Origin: Bidens hawaiensis
Taxonomy: Eukaryota; Streptophyta; Magnoliopsida; Asterales; Asteraceae
Direction: 5' to 3'
Length of the DNA: 64,000 bases
Assembly: GCA_021521415.1 (NCBI GenBank)
Contig: JAIQDT010014343.1
Location: 1-64,000, forward strand
Part shown: piece by piece, positions 25,389 through 34,837 of the stretch
Layout of the letters: each line of letters begins with the position of its first letter
Position numbering within the stretch: position 1 is the first letter of the stretch
Notes under the pieces: model-generated
What the model saw: only the letters and a program-made list of their open reading frames with translations
The model's database searches: none
What the model was told of the DNA's origin: nothing
Position numbers and translations under genes: made by a program

Positions 25389-27209
25389 TCACGCGTGCAC
25401 TCCTTCTCTAACACATACCGACACAACTCGTTGATACTTTCTTGCTTCGTCCTTCCAAGCTGGAATATAAAAGATTTTCTTCTCGTTAAGCACCTTCAGA
25501 TCAGCTTGCGATAAGTTAACAAGATGCATCGGATCGTAAACTCTAAGAATCTCTTGTTCATCCTCATCTTCCATCACTGCCTCCGCTGTCTCACAATCAA
25601 CGAACCACCACTTTAGGTCTTTGAGCACATCCTTGGGCATAAGCTTCATCGGTACTTCTTTAAGGCACCGGATTGGTTTATACTTCATAACCATCCAAGG
25701 CTTTCCATCAGCTCTCAAACCTCTATCCTTGTCTTCAACAAGTTTTCCTTTCTGTGGTTTCAACAGCTCAAACTTCTTTTCCTTTATGCTCTCTTTCCAT
25801 ACGATTTTCCCTATGACTCTAGCCATATTATCGTCACTTCGATTGATCAACCCCAATCTGGCTAAGTCTTTAACCTCACATTCAGGCAGTGTGTTTAACG
25901 ATCTCAACATTCTATTAAGGTACTGAACTCCATCATATCGTTTAATCACGAAGAGCCGCAACTGCTCATCATAAATCCAGCATATAATCCTTTTCTTTGC
26001 TTCAGCATAGCCCTTAATATTGTAACTCTTTTTGAACATGGTAGGGACTGCCGGTTTCTTCGTTTTGACGAACCAATGAGCGTATCCTTCCTTCCACCTC
26101 GGCTGCTCTTCCCATTCAGTATCTTCAACTGCCGTCTGATCACCCATATCGGCCTTCTCAACCTCTGGAATGTCATGTTCGACATTTTCCTCTACTATCT
26201 CTCCTTCCTCATTCTCATTCTCAATCTCAATCTGCTCACCGATCTTCTCAATCACATCACTCGGCAGCACATCCTCATCAAACAATATATCATCGCTGAA
26301 CATATCATCATCTAGTTCTTTCAACGCATCAATCACGTCATCATCACCACCAGCCGCGTCGGCAGACTCCCCCTCAGCTGTGGAAGTACCAAGAGCTTGA
26401 GAAGTTCTTGGCAGCTCACCACCTGCATCTTTCGATGCATTGGGATCATCGTCTCTGTCGTTTCTCTTCTTCGTCCTGAGCTCGTCGCCTTTACAGCTCA
26501 TCTCCCCCTGAGATGCCAAGAACTCCTTCAAGGCATCTATAATTTTCCCATGCTCAACAAGGAGGGATGACTGTAGTTGATTTGCTTCCACTAGGCGTTG
26601 AATAGTCTTCGATTGCTCTGCCACGATCCGCTCTAGTGAAGCTATTCTCTCTGAGTCTGACATAGGCGTAGGCGAGACATCAGAAGCAGGCGTAACCGCA
26701 GGTGGTACCATACCTGATAACCCTGCAGTAGTGACGACCGTTGACTCTACAAATCGTGCAGCAACCACCGACTGAGTAAGCGTTGGAGGTGGTAGAGACA
26801 CAATCTCCGGAGTCGACATCTGGATATTAGTGGTAGATGGAATGCCAGCAGATGATGTAGCCGCCACGGGAACATCCGCAGCGCTTGTACTTGTAACCTG
26901 TACAGAAGTAGGAACGATAGACATACCAGACAGTGCGGCCGGAGCGAAACGTACCCTTCTGGAAGTCTCTCCAGCTCCCATACCAGCACCTGTCCTTTCC
27001 CGTCTTGATCGTCTTATCAGCTTATGTATATCTTCTTCCTCTTCTGACTCATCATCATCCTCCGTTCTCTTTCTCTTTCCAAACGTTCTCTCTCGAGACG
27101 CCATCAACCGTCTCCCCTCATTCATGATCTCATCCAAATCTGAGTCAGCCATCGACGTAGCTGCTCTAGTAACACTCACACCCGAACCCTGTGCAGCAGA
27201 GACCTGCAC
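25389..27209 (-). CDS. Extra ('env-like') ORF of element A, C-terminal half
   Basis: Open for 606 codons. The ATG at 27209 is probably internal: sense coding similarity runs on upstream into the other frame, and the 342-codon ORF overlaps it by 34 bp, so one lost base near 27250 best explains the split. In order: LDEIMNEGRRLM; a basic cluster (FGKRKRTE) followed by an acidic run (DDDESEEEED) and another basic cluster (RRSRRERTG), resembling a bipartite nuclear signal; a Ser/Thr/Val/Pro-rich stretch; a helical segment (SERIASLERIVAEQSKTIQR); long acidic tracts (residues ~275-370); and a Lys/Trp-rich C-terminal region. No transmembrane helix. Function unknown. Confidence 0.75.
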   Translation of the reverse strand: MQVSAAQGSGVSVTRAATSMADSDLDEIMNEGRRLMASRERTFGKRKRTEDDDESEEEEDIHKLIRRSRRERTGAGMGAGETSRRVRFAPAALSGMSIVPTSVQVTSTSAADVPVAATSSAGIPSTTNIQMSTPEIVSLPPPTLTQSVVAARFVESTVVTTAGLSGMVPPAVTPASDVSPTPMSDSERIASLERIVAEQSKTIQRLVEANQLQSSLLVEHGKIIDALKEFLASQGEMSCKGDELRTKKRNDRDDDPNASKDAGGELPRTSQALGTSTAEGESADAAGGDDDVIDALKELDDDMFSDDILFDEDVLPSDVIEKIGEQIEIENENEEGEIVEENVEHDIPEVEKADMGDQTAVEDTEWEEQPRWKEGYAHWFVKTKKPAVPTMFKKSYNIKGYAEAKKRIICWIYDEQLRLFVIKRYDGVQYLNRMLRSLNTLPECEVKDLARLGLINRSDDNMARVIGKIVWKESIKEKKFELLKPQKGKLVEDKDRGLRADGKPWMVMKYKPIRCLKEVPMKLMPKDVLKDLKWWFVDCETAEAVMEDEDEQEILRVYDPMHLVNLSQADLKVLNEKKIFYIPAWKDEARKYQRVVSVCVREGVHA

Positions 27210-28204
27210 CTCTTCCAGCGGATCAACCCGGTCAATATCAAAGTAATCTGACCACCAAATACTTCATCAAGATCAATATTCTCCTCAGCCGTCACAACAG
27301 GCACAGCAGATGCAGCTTGAGTTGCTCTTGCCTGTCGTGGTTGAGGATCTCTGAACTCGTCCCCACCAGCAGGAACATACTCTGGGTTGATTAAAAACCC
27401 AAACAGTGGAGTATGCCTTGGACGCCGCTCAGGCTTGCTCCTCGCACTCGAAGTGCGGCATTGAGCGAAGATACGCTTGCTCACAGATTCCACGTATCTT
27501 ATTGGTCGTCTCAGAGGTAGATTCGGAGCCACATGGTTCAATATCATCTGGATGAAACGTGGATACATAATGAACCGCTCACGAGCCATCGCCCTCCTCT
27601 GTCTGTCAATCTCGTAAAAGACCATCTGATTAAAACTATAGCGTTTATTGTAAGTCAGTGCAGTCATTGCGGACTGCATGGTCGCACCCATACCGTCAGT
27701 GCCCGCCTTCCTTCCTGACATGCAAACTATCATGACGTGCATAAGGAAGCGCCACTGATCAAGTAGAAAACCCTTCCGTCTCTGTGTATCGCCTAATGGA
27801 CCAGAATAGCCCATTCGGAGAAACACTCCATCACGAAACGGAGCCACAAACTCAGTTGGGTCGTCCCTCGTCTCTTCTCCAAACCGTAACGCCACCCGAA
27901 TCTGTTCAGAATTGAACTGAACCTGATGATTGTTCACAGTCGCTCGCATGACCGGGGGCTCAACACGACAATCGTATTCTACCGTCTGCCAAAAATCTTC
28001 GATATTTGGTAAGGATATCGGCAGAGTCGTCGTGATAGCATGAAAAATCCTCGAGCTTATGAGGAAAGTAATAATCTCGCGGTAATCCTCAACGCCGCTC
28101 GCTTCCGGGTCAAGGGTGATGTACATATTGTGACCCGGGAAAAATTGCCTCTGATTGTCACCATCGTCTCCTCCTGCACCTCCAGCACCAGCTACTGCAG
28201 CCAT
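27176..28204 (-). CDS. Extra ('env-like') ORF of element A, N-terminal half
   Basis: 342 codons starting at 28204 (MAAVAGAGG), about 145 bp after the candidate internal TATA box. Segments in order: YREIITFLISSRIFHAIT, IEDFWQTVEYD, VALRFGEE, MGYSGPLGD, RFLMHVMIVCMSGRKAG, YNKRYSFNQMVFYEID, RFIMYPRFIQMILNHV. The same series is seen in the broken copies of B and C. Some composite-genome annotations call such proteins 'synaptobrevin, longin-like', which I recall but cannot check. There is no signal peptide, so an envelope role is not supported. The last ~20 codons are out-of-frame sequence after the frameshift. Confidence 0.75.
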   Translation of the reverse strand: MAAVAGAGGAGGDDGDNQRQFFPGHNMYITLDPEASGVEDYREIITFLISSRIFHAITTTLPISLPNIEDFWQTVEYDCRVEPPVMRATVNNHQVQFNSEQIRVALRFGEETRDDPTEFVAPFRDGVFLRMGYSGPLGDTQRRKGFLLDQWRFLMHVMIVCMSGRKAGTDGMGATMQSAMTALTYNKRYSFNQMVFYEIDRQRRAMARERFIMYPRFIQMILNHVAPNLPLRRPIRYVESVSKRIFAQCRTSSARSKPERRPRHTPLFGFLINPEYVPAGGDEFRDPQPRQARATQAASAVPVVTAEENIDLDEVFGGQITLILTGLIRWKRCRSLLHRVRV

Positions 28205-28257
28205 ATCTTGAATCGTGAGGAAATCTGAGAAAAATAACTAAGAATCGAATTGAAGCA

Positions 28258-28445
28258 ATAAGTTTGCCGGAGGCTGTATATGTTCGCCGGATATATCTGA
28301 TAAGTTCGCTGTTTGAAAATAATGAAAAGGTTTGACCTTTGAACATCCTTATATAGGGGCGGAGCTATACAGGCGAAGTTACGGATAACTTCGCCTAGGC
28401 GAAGTTATTCACAACTTCGCCTGTTTAACAACATCGCCTATATTT
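28258..28445. repeat. GCGAAGTT/AACTTCGC array before the extra ORF of element A
   Basis: Four exact copies lie in 28371-28433, arranged as inverted pairs six to ten bases apart, with looser variants (TTCGCCGG, AGTTCGC) down to 28258. The motif is the same as in the LTR and leader of A. A TATA box follows at 28347-28355. Confidence 0.85.
28347..28355 (-). promoter_or_regulatory. Candidate internal TATA box, element A
   Basis: Minus TATATAAGG, about 15 bp downstream of the inverted motif pairs and about 145 bp upstream of the ATG at 28204. The LTR shows array then TATATAGG with the same order. That it starts a transcript for the extra ORF is inference. Confidence 0.5.
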
Positions 28446-28583
28446 ACAAAATCAAACCTTATAATTTGAATATTTTTCAAATAACTCTTTAAAACTTCCC
28501 TTTAAGAAATAAATGACATGATCAATTCTAAGTAACCAGTTAAAAACTATCTAAATACAAAAACTTAAAAAAAATTTAAAGTA

Positions 28584-29710
28584 TAAGGGATCAAATTTCA
28601 GTCTGGATAGGGACTACCACGTTTTAGAAAAGATCCGAACAGGAATCATGCTAATTACGTGACTGTCACATAGATCCGTGTTTAGCTGTATTATGACATA
28701 TAGAGACAGGTTGTAAGCAGGTATAACTTAAAGGGGTTTTCATCGTTTCTGTGATACGAGTTAGGTTCGATTAAGCCTCAAAATTTAAGTGGGCAACAAC
28801 TCAGAGATTTTGATGCCTCCTATCTATTCTCAAAGCGTATTTGGCTTTCCCCAAGTCACCCCGAATTGACTTCGACCCATAGTGTCTGATTAAACTGTAA
28901 GTACTCTTCATTTGGTTCTCGTTCTTCTTCTTACTCTAAGATTGAGAAGTCTTGACACTTTCATCTCTAGAATGTTTCAATACTCAAAATTTATTTATTT
29001 TTTTTTTTTATTTTTTTTTATATAGACTTCAGAGTAGTAAATAACTGCAAGTCCTGAATCTGGATCACTGCAGTTTCTTGAAACGCTATCTTCACGGGAA
29101 TCAGAACACTTACGGGCTCGTGTATGACTGGGTAATCGCTTTTCTGCCTATCATTCGGAAAGATATATATGAAGACATGCAAAACTCTTAAGAAGTTTCC
29201 ACGTAAAATCAAGTAGATTTAGTTTGTATCACGTCTACTTTTACGCACCATAAAAAGTTACCATGACATACAATGACTGTCCTAAAGCCTTTTAAGCCTA
29301 ATAACTTCACTAGTTAAGCACACAGAATTAGTATATCTATCATTTTCCATGGTTGGATCAATTTTCTGTTAAACATAGCTAACGAACTTCTTACGAAGTA
29401 ACAGACTTGAAAAATAATTTCATTTCCCAGAAAAATTTTGAATTCTATCGCCCCGATCGATTCAAAGTCTTCAGGTAAACGGCTATCCCGAAGATCCAAT
29501 GGATCAGCTGGACCGACCACATACTAGTATGTGTCCTTCTAACTAATTATGATCGACTAATTTTCAGCGAAAGAATAAAAACTCATCATAACCGCCCCGG
29601 TCACTTTCAGTCATCTGGTTAATGGCTATCCTCATATTCTATAAGGACCAAACATATCCTAAGACATGTCCTTCAAACTGAGGTAACTGAAATAATTTTA
29701 AGCGATTAGT
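28584..29710 (-). other. Conserved non-coding spacer between pol and extra ORF (element A)
   Basis: Colinear with 5073-6247 of element C although the surrounding coding regions have diverged far more. Two modules, 29448-29575 and 29592-29710, repeat CGCCCC(G), GGCTATC, GGACC and GCGAAAG/GCGATTAG. The first holds a perfect 16-bp palindrome at 29518-29533 (CACATACTAGTATGTG). A run of T (A in element sense) separates the module from the pol stop. Confidence 0.78.
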
Positions 29711-29747
29711 GACGTTTTTTTTTTATTTAAATACAAGAAAAGCATGG

Positions 29748-30578
29748 TTACTCGGGATTGATCATCCCATTCAGTTCAATAAGGTTTTGAAATCTGGATT
29801 TGTCAAACGCTTTAGTATATAAATCAGCGAAATTATCAAGCGTATCCACCTTTTCAAGCACAATCAATTTCTTCTCAGCACAATCCCGTATAAAATGATG
29901 ACGTATGTCAATATGTTTAGTTTTACTATGTTTCACGGGATTGTTAGTTACTGAGATAGCAGCTGTGTTATCAATGCAAATAGGAGTAAGTAAGAAATTC
30001 AGACCATAGTCGCGCAACTGTTGTTGAATCCAAAGAACCTGAGAGCAGCAGTTGGATGCTGCCATGTATTCTGCCTCACAGGTTGAAATTGCGACTGAAG
30101 TCTGCTTCTTGCATTGCCACGACACCAATCTGCCACCAAGAAACTGACATCCTCCAGTTGTTGACTTCCGACTCTGATTGCACCCTCCATAATCAGAATC
30201 TGTGTAAGCGACCAGCTCCAAGTCTCCTCCTCTCGGGTACCACAACCCCAGCTTCGGCTTGCCCTTGAGATACCGCAGTATCCTCTTTGCACCTTTCAAA
30301 TGAGATTCTTTTGGATTTGCCTGAAAACGTGCACAAAGACAAACAGCAAACATTATATCAGGCCTAGATGCAGTTAAGTACATTAAAGAACCTATTATTG
30401 CCCGATATTGAGTTGGGTCCACATCTGCATCACCGTCTAATTCAGCACCCAATTTGTGATTGACGCAGATTGGAGTATCATATGGAGAACTGTCCTCCAT
30501 CTTGAAGCGCTTGAGCACATCATGAACATACTTCGTCTGATGAATGAACATCCCGTCCTTCTTCTGATCAACCTGCAA
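29748..30578 (-). CDS. Element A pol: end of RT and RNase H
   Basis: 276 codons in the same frame as the piece before it; the break is a TGA at 30579. Carries GSLMYLTASRPDIMFAVC, then RNase H: YTDSDYGG (Asp near residue 127), SWQCKKQ, STCEAEYMAAS (Glu near 170) and KHIDIRHHFIRD. Ends at MINPE. In an intact element RNase H removes RNA from the RNA-DNA hybrid. There is no independent start signal; the leading Met is incidental. Confidence 0.93.
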   Translation of the reverse strand: MQVDQKKDGMFIHQTKYVHDVLKRFKMEDSSPYDTPICVNHKLGAELDGDADVDPTQYRAIIGSLMYLTASRPDIMFAVCLCARFQANPKESHLKGAKRILRYLKGKPKLGLWYPRGGDLELVAYTDSDYGGCNQSRKSTTGGCQFLGGRLVSWQCKKQTSVAISTCEAEYMAASNCCSQVLWIQQQLRDYGLNFLLTPICIDNTAAISVTNNPVKHSKTKHIDIRHHFIRDCAEKKLIVLEKVDTLDNFADLYTKAFDKSRFQNLIELNGMINPE

Positions 30579-31214
30579 TCATAGAAAGAAAGTTAGTTCA
30601 CCCATAGCACTCATTTCAAACCTTTTCTTCATAACGGCTTCAAACTCCTGACACATGGAGACTTTTGACGCAGCAAATATAATGTCATCCACGTATACTT
30701 GTACCAGCAGGAAGTCGCTTCCATCTCTTTTGAAGAACAACGTGCTATCAATTTTCCCTCTTTCAAAACCATTCTCGAGCAAGTAATCCGATAAAGTTGA
30801 ATACCAGGCACGAGGTGCCTGATGTAATCCATACAACGCCTTGCTCAATTTGTACACGTGATCTGGAAAGTCTGGATCAGGAAAACCCGGAGGTTGCTCA
30901 ACATACACAACCTCATCAACTTTCCCATTCAAAAATGCACTCTTCACATCTAGCTGAAACACCTTCATCTTTTCATAAGCAGCAAACGCCAAAAACAATC
31001 TTATGGCTTCCAACCTGGCGACAGGAGCGAACACTTCGTTATAATCAATCCCCTCTTGTTGATTAAAACCTTTAACGACTAGCCTCGCCTTATTCCTTAT
31101 AATGATCCCCTTATCATCTCTCTTGCACTTAAACACCCATTTTGTGCCTATAGCATGCACATTCTTTGGTTTTTCAACCAAAGTCCAAACTTCCATCTTC
31201 TCGAATTGAGCCAA
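30579..31214 (-). CDS. Element A pol: reverse transcriptase
   Basis: 211 codons between in-frame stops (TAA just upstream at about 31224, TGA at the end). Contains KWVFKCKRDDKG, KARLVVKGFNQQEGIDY, VFQLDVKSAFLNG with the first catalytic Asp at residue 89, YKLSKALYGLHQAPRAWY, and YVDD at residues 174-177. All RT catalytic residues are present; only the flanking stops break it. Confidence 0.95.
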   Translation of the reverse strand: MAQFEKMEVWTLVEKPKNVHAIGTKWVFKCKRDDKGIIIRNKARLVVKGFNQQEGIDYNEVFAPVARLEAIRLFLAFAAYEKMKVFQLDVKSAFLNGKVDEVVYVEQPPGFPDPDFPDHVYKLSKALYGLHQAPRAWYSTLSDYLLENGFERGKIDSTLFFKRDGSDFLLVQVYVDDIIFAASKVSMCQEFEAVMKKRFEMSAMGELTFFL

Positions 31215-31319
31215 CTCTTCTTACATGGCTTCGACCCACGAGCTGTCCTTTAAAGCCATTTGATAATTCTTCGGTTCAATCTGGCTTATAAAGCAGGTGT
31301 ACAGGCATTCATTGATTAT

Positions 31320-33056
31320 TCATGTCTCCTTAATGCTTGTATAAACACAGGTGTGCTCATTTAAGCTACTTCTAGTTTGTACACCGGAGGACACATCACC
31401 AATCACATTCTCCAAAGGGTGATCTTTATGAATTCTCGTGGTTGGTACAGAACCGACATGCAAATTGTCTTCCAAGTTAGAAGAGAGCTCGTCAATGGTT
31501 GTTTCATGCTGAGAGTGAAAAGGATTGATAAATTCTTCTTCAGTTGAGGCAGCAGGGGTATCGATAGTATTTGATGAGGAAGGTTGACATTTATCAATCA
31601 GCTGTCTTTGCAATAGATTTTCTTCCTCATCAAGGATCATCTTCGTTGCAACTCTCTCTTCTTCTTCAGCAGTATCCAAAAACGGTACGTTAAAAGACTT
31701 GAATAATTTAACATAGTCGAAAAACTCAGCAGGTCCGTTGCTTGGTTTTGGCGGTTGGTAACTTGTGATGTCGGTGTTACACACCACCTCAACCTTGCTG
31801 GTCGACGTATTGAAGACACGTCTGTTAGGAGTCCCAACAACATAACCGACTAAGATTCCTTCATCGGCTACTTCACCAAATTTAGAACTTGTCTTCAAAA
31901 TCGAACAAGGGGACCCGAATGGTTCAAGACCACTCAAATTGGGCTTTCTCCCATGCATAAGCTCGTAACACGTTTTATTAAGCCTCTTAACCGTTAAGAC
32001 TCTGTTCAGGACATAACAGGCTGTAGCAACAGCTTCAGCCCAGAACACCACAGGAAGCCTCGAGTCAGCCAGCATTGTTCTGGCTCCTTCTATTAACGTT
32101 CTATTCTTCCTTTCAGCCACTCCATTCTGTTGCGGTGTATACGGAGCGCTGTATTGGTGTTCAATCCCTCTCTGAAGGCAGAAGATCTCCATCTCAAAAT
32201 TCTTGAACTCCGTACCATTGTCACTCCTGATGAACTTAACTGTTTTTCCCATGACGTTCTCAACTTTGGTAATCAAATTCTTCACCATTTGAGCCGTCTC
32301 ATCTTTCGATTTCAGAAAATATACCCACGAATATCGCGAGTAGTCATCAGTGATCATCAAGCAGTAAGAAGTACCTCCTAGACTTTTTGCATATACGGGA
32401 CCGAAGAGATCCATGTGAAGCAATTCTAGAGTACTGGCAATAGAGTTGACCTTCTTGGTGAGATGGGATTTCTTGTGCTGCTTTCCCTTCTTGCATGCTA
32501 TACATTTGTCTTCAAAGTTAAAACTTTTCAAGGGAACGCCCATCACAAGTCCATTCCTGACAATGTTGTTCATCTTCCGAAGATGAATGTTACCCATCCT
32601 CCTGTGCCACAGTTCGGATTCCGATTCGCTTGCTTTCGTCATTAAACATGATTCTTCCGTGGCCATTTCAGTAGACCTCATATCCATCACATAAGTATTT
32701 GTATCACGTGGAGCTTTCATCACTATCCACTCGTCTGGTATCTGAAAACCAGGCTTCAACACGATCGCCTCATTCTTCGTGAAATGAACAGTGTACTCCT
32801 TATCACAAATCTGCGACACACTCAGCAGATTGTGCTTCAACTCTTCTACAAAGTTCACATTCTCAAGAGTCATTTTTCCATTGGACACCGTTCCTCTTCC
32901 AGTAATTTTGCCTCCACTTTCACCGGCAAAGCTAACTCTCGCTCCTTGAACAGGTTTTAAGTCGTGCAACAAGTATTTGTTACCCGTCATGTGCCGGGAA
33001 CAGCCGCTATCTACAATCCAAAGACTGTTGGCAGCCCTGTTCAACTGTTCCTGCAC
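31320..33056 (-). CDS. Element A pol: protease and integrase
   Basis: 578 codons. Protease active site VDSGCSRHMTG with Asp at residue 16. Pre-integrase zinc motif: LWHRRMG with His 151, His 158, Cys 185 and Cys 188. Integrase core DDE at Asp 216 (HMDLFGP), Asp 279 (SDNGTEF) and Glu 315 (NGVAERKN), with the 35-residue spacing usual for the family. Then a core-end GSPC...GILVGYVVG segment and an acidic linker. It ends at a TGA at 31320, and RT continues in the same frame after a further stop. Pol lies in a different frame from gag; the frame is closed by a TAA shortly before the gag stop. Confidence 0.95.
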   Translation of the reverse strand: MQEQLNRAANSLWIVDSGCSRHMTGNKYLLHDLKPVQGARVSFAGESGGKITGRGTVSNGKMTLENVNFVEELKHNLLSVSQICDKEYTVHFTKNEAIVLKPGFQIPDEWIVMKAPRDTNTYVMDMRSTEMATEESCLMTKASESESELWHRRMGNIHLRKMNNIVRNGLVMGVPLKSFNFEDKCIACKKGKQHKKSHLTKKVNSIASTLELLHMDLFGPVYAKSLGGTSYCLMITDDYSRYSWVYFLKSKDETAQMVKNLITKVENVMGKTVKFIRSDNGTEFKNFEMEIFCLQRGIEHQYSAPYTPQQNGVAERKNRTLIEGARTMLADSRLPVVFWAEAVATACYVLNRVLTVKRLNKTCYELMHGRKPNLSGLEPFGSPCSILKTSSKFGEVADEGILVGYVVGTPNRRVFNTSTSKVEVVCNTDITSYQPPKPSNGPAEFFDYVKLFKSFNVPFLDTAEEEERVATKMILDEEENLLQRQLIDKCQPSSSNTIDTPAASTEEEFINPFHSQHETTIDELSSNLEDNLHVGSVPTTRIHKDHPLENVIGDVSSGVQTRSSLNEHTCVYTSIKET

Positions 33057-33074
33057 AACAAAGCAAAAGATTAG
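33051..33074 (-). promoter_or_regulatory. Splice-acceptor-like tract at the gag/pol junction (element A)
   Basis: In element sense CTAAT, a pyrimidine-rich stretch, then TGTGCAG. The TAA of CTAAT is the gag stop. The same arrangement is at 22479-22503 (B) and 9624-9644 (C), 21-25 bp long each time. It fits a plant branch point plus 3' splice site; no matching donor has been proven. Confidence 0.45.
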
Positions 33075-34783
33075 AATTTAGGGACCCAAGACCAATTGGT
33101 CTTGGATCTATACATTCCGTACTTCGGCTTTCCAAAGTTAGCATCTGGATAATTCATGTCAGTCCTATTAGGAAATCTCCTTGGAAATTGAGTGTGAGGC
33201 CTTCCAAACCTATGTGTATTGAAAGTATTATATCTTGCGGTTTGGTTATTAGCATTGTTAAACTGAGGTTTGTTTCTGTGAAAACCTGAATTAGTTACAT
33301 TTCGGAACTTTGAAGGGTTTTCATTTTTAGCAGTATTAAAATTACCATTAGGCTTATGCTCAGTTTTAATAGGCCTCACACCTCTGAATTTCGGCGTCAG
33401 AGGGCAATCTGCAACAAGATGTCCTAACTTATTACACCTAAAACAACACCTATGCTCCATTTTCTTTTCAAAGGTTGTTTTGGATGTCAAGGCTGTGTTA
33501 CCGGCCGTTCGTCTCACATAAGGTGGGACATACGGGTTGAGTGGAGTACTCTTTTTATAAGTTTTATCTTCTTCTCCACCAGTGGGTAACACTACCTTCT
33601 CTTTTGTCTTACCCGATTCGGACAACTTATCCGAATCTGATGAGACTGGACTCGTAACAGAAATTTTCACACTTAAAACAGGCGAACTCGTTTCGCCACT
33701 ACTAACACTTGGTTCTTTACTCGTAACCTTGATTGGAACTGTCTGAGGAACTTCAAAATCAACAGATTTCTGAACACTAGGGTTAAAAGTGTAATTGTGG
33801 TTATAAGGTGGTGGAACCTCGTGATAACCAATTCCTCCCCTCTTCGCAGAGGAATCTTGACCACTAACAAGGTGATCAAGAATAGCTGAGGAATTTCTGA
33901 ACTGCTCAAGTTTTCGGTTCAGTTCCACCACTTTCATCTGGTGGTCAGCAATCTGCTTTTCTCGTTCAGCAATCAGTTTATTCTTTTCTTCTAAAACCTC
34001 ATAACTTAGATCAATTACTTCAATTTTTTCAGCAAGTTTTGTTTTTAAGCTTTTAACATCTTTTTCACACGCTTTTATTTTAACTTTGTAACTATTTTCT
34101 CTTGCTTTCATAAAGTGATGATCTTCTTTAAGAGTTTTAAATTCAGCATCTAAACGAACATACTGATCAGTTATGGTAGCAAGTTGCTCAGACAAATTCT
34201 CACATTTAGTACAAATAGGTTTAGAACTTACCTCGGAGAGTTGATCCTTGTTATCTGCCATGAAAGCTTTTTCCTTACCAGTAGCTTTCTCTTCTCCGGT
34301 AATCTTCTCACATTCTTCATTCTCAACCTTAGCCATATTTGCCTGCTCAAAAGTTTCATCCGAATGCAGGTTCCAGTTGTATTCACCTGCTTCCCTAGAC
34401 ATCATGGCACTTAAATCTTTACTACTCCCATTGTACTGTGCAGACCTGCCTTGACCACGTTCAACTCTCTCGTTTTTGCACTCTTTAGCAAAGTGGCCGT
34501 TTTGTTGACAGTTATAGCACCTCACCTTAGTCTTGTTGAACCCAGGCCTGCCACCAACAAACTTTCTCCCTGTCTTCCTCATAAACCTCTTCACCCTCCT
34601 TACAATCATGGCCATCTGCCATTGTAGATCCATCTCTTCCATATCATCAGCATCTATTTGGTCATAGTCTTCATCCAGCATCGCTGGATCAACAACCTTC
34701 CCTTGGAAATAGTTCTCATATGAAGCAATAAACGAAGCATAGAGGCCAAACTGCTCTTCAGCAGATTTGACGCTCATTGGCAT
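33071..34783 (-). CDS. Element A gag, C-terminal part
   Basis: 570 codons in the same frame as the upstream piece, from which it is parted by a TAG. Binds element RNA and forms the virus-like particle in intact relatives. First zinc knuckle CYNCQQNGHFAKEC at residues 89-102. A charged coiled coil at about 195-305. A Ser/Pro/Val-rich linker. A second CCHC knuckle (CFRCNKLGHLVADC) near residue 455. An Asn/Arg/Phe-rich tail ending WVPKF. Two knuckles far apart with a coiled coil between is the layout also seen in B and C. Confidence 0.93.
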   Translation of the reverse strand: MPMSVKSAEEQFGLYASFIASYENYFQGKVVDPAMLDEDYDQIDADDMEEMDLQWQMAMIVRRVKRFMRKTGRKFVGGRPGFNKTKVRCYNCQQNGHFAKECKNERVERGQGRSAQYNGSSKDLSAMMSREAGEYNWNLHSDETFEQANMAKVENEECEKITGEEKATGKEKAFMADNKDQLSEVSSKPICTKCENLSEQLATITDQYVRLDAEFKTLKEDHHFMKARENSYKVKIKACEKDVKSLKTKLAEKIEVIDLSYEVLEEKNKLIAEREKQIADHQMKVVELNRKLEQFRNSSAILDHLVSGQDSSAKRGGIGYHEVPPPYNHNYTFNPSVQKSVDFEVPQTVPIKVTSKEPSVSSGETSSPVLSVKISVTSPVSSDSDKLSESGKTKEKVVLPTGGEEDKTYKKSTPLNPYVPPYVRRTAGNTALTSKTTFEKKMEHRCCFRCNKLGHLVADCPLTPKFRGVRPIKTEHKPNGNFNTAKNENPSKFRNVTNSGFHRNKPQFNNANNQTARYNTFNTHRFGRPHTQFPRRFPNRTDMNYPDANFGKPKYGMYRSKTNWSWVPKF

Positions 34784-34837
34784 CTTAGAGTAGTTATTGC
34801 TTGAAGAACTTGAAGAGCCACTACTCTGGCTTGCTGT

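Noticed and set aside
25621..26400. Plus-strand ORFs opposite the extra ORF of element A
   Set aside because: Serine/isoleucine-rich shadows of acidic minus-strand codons.
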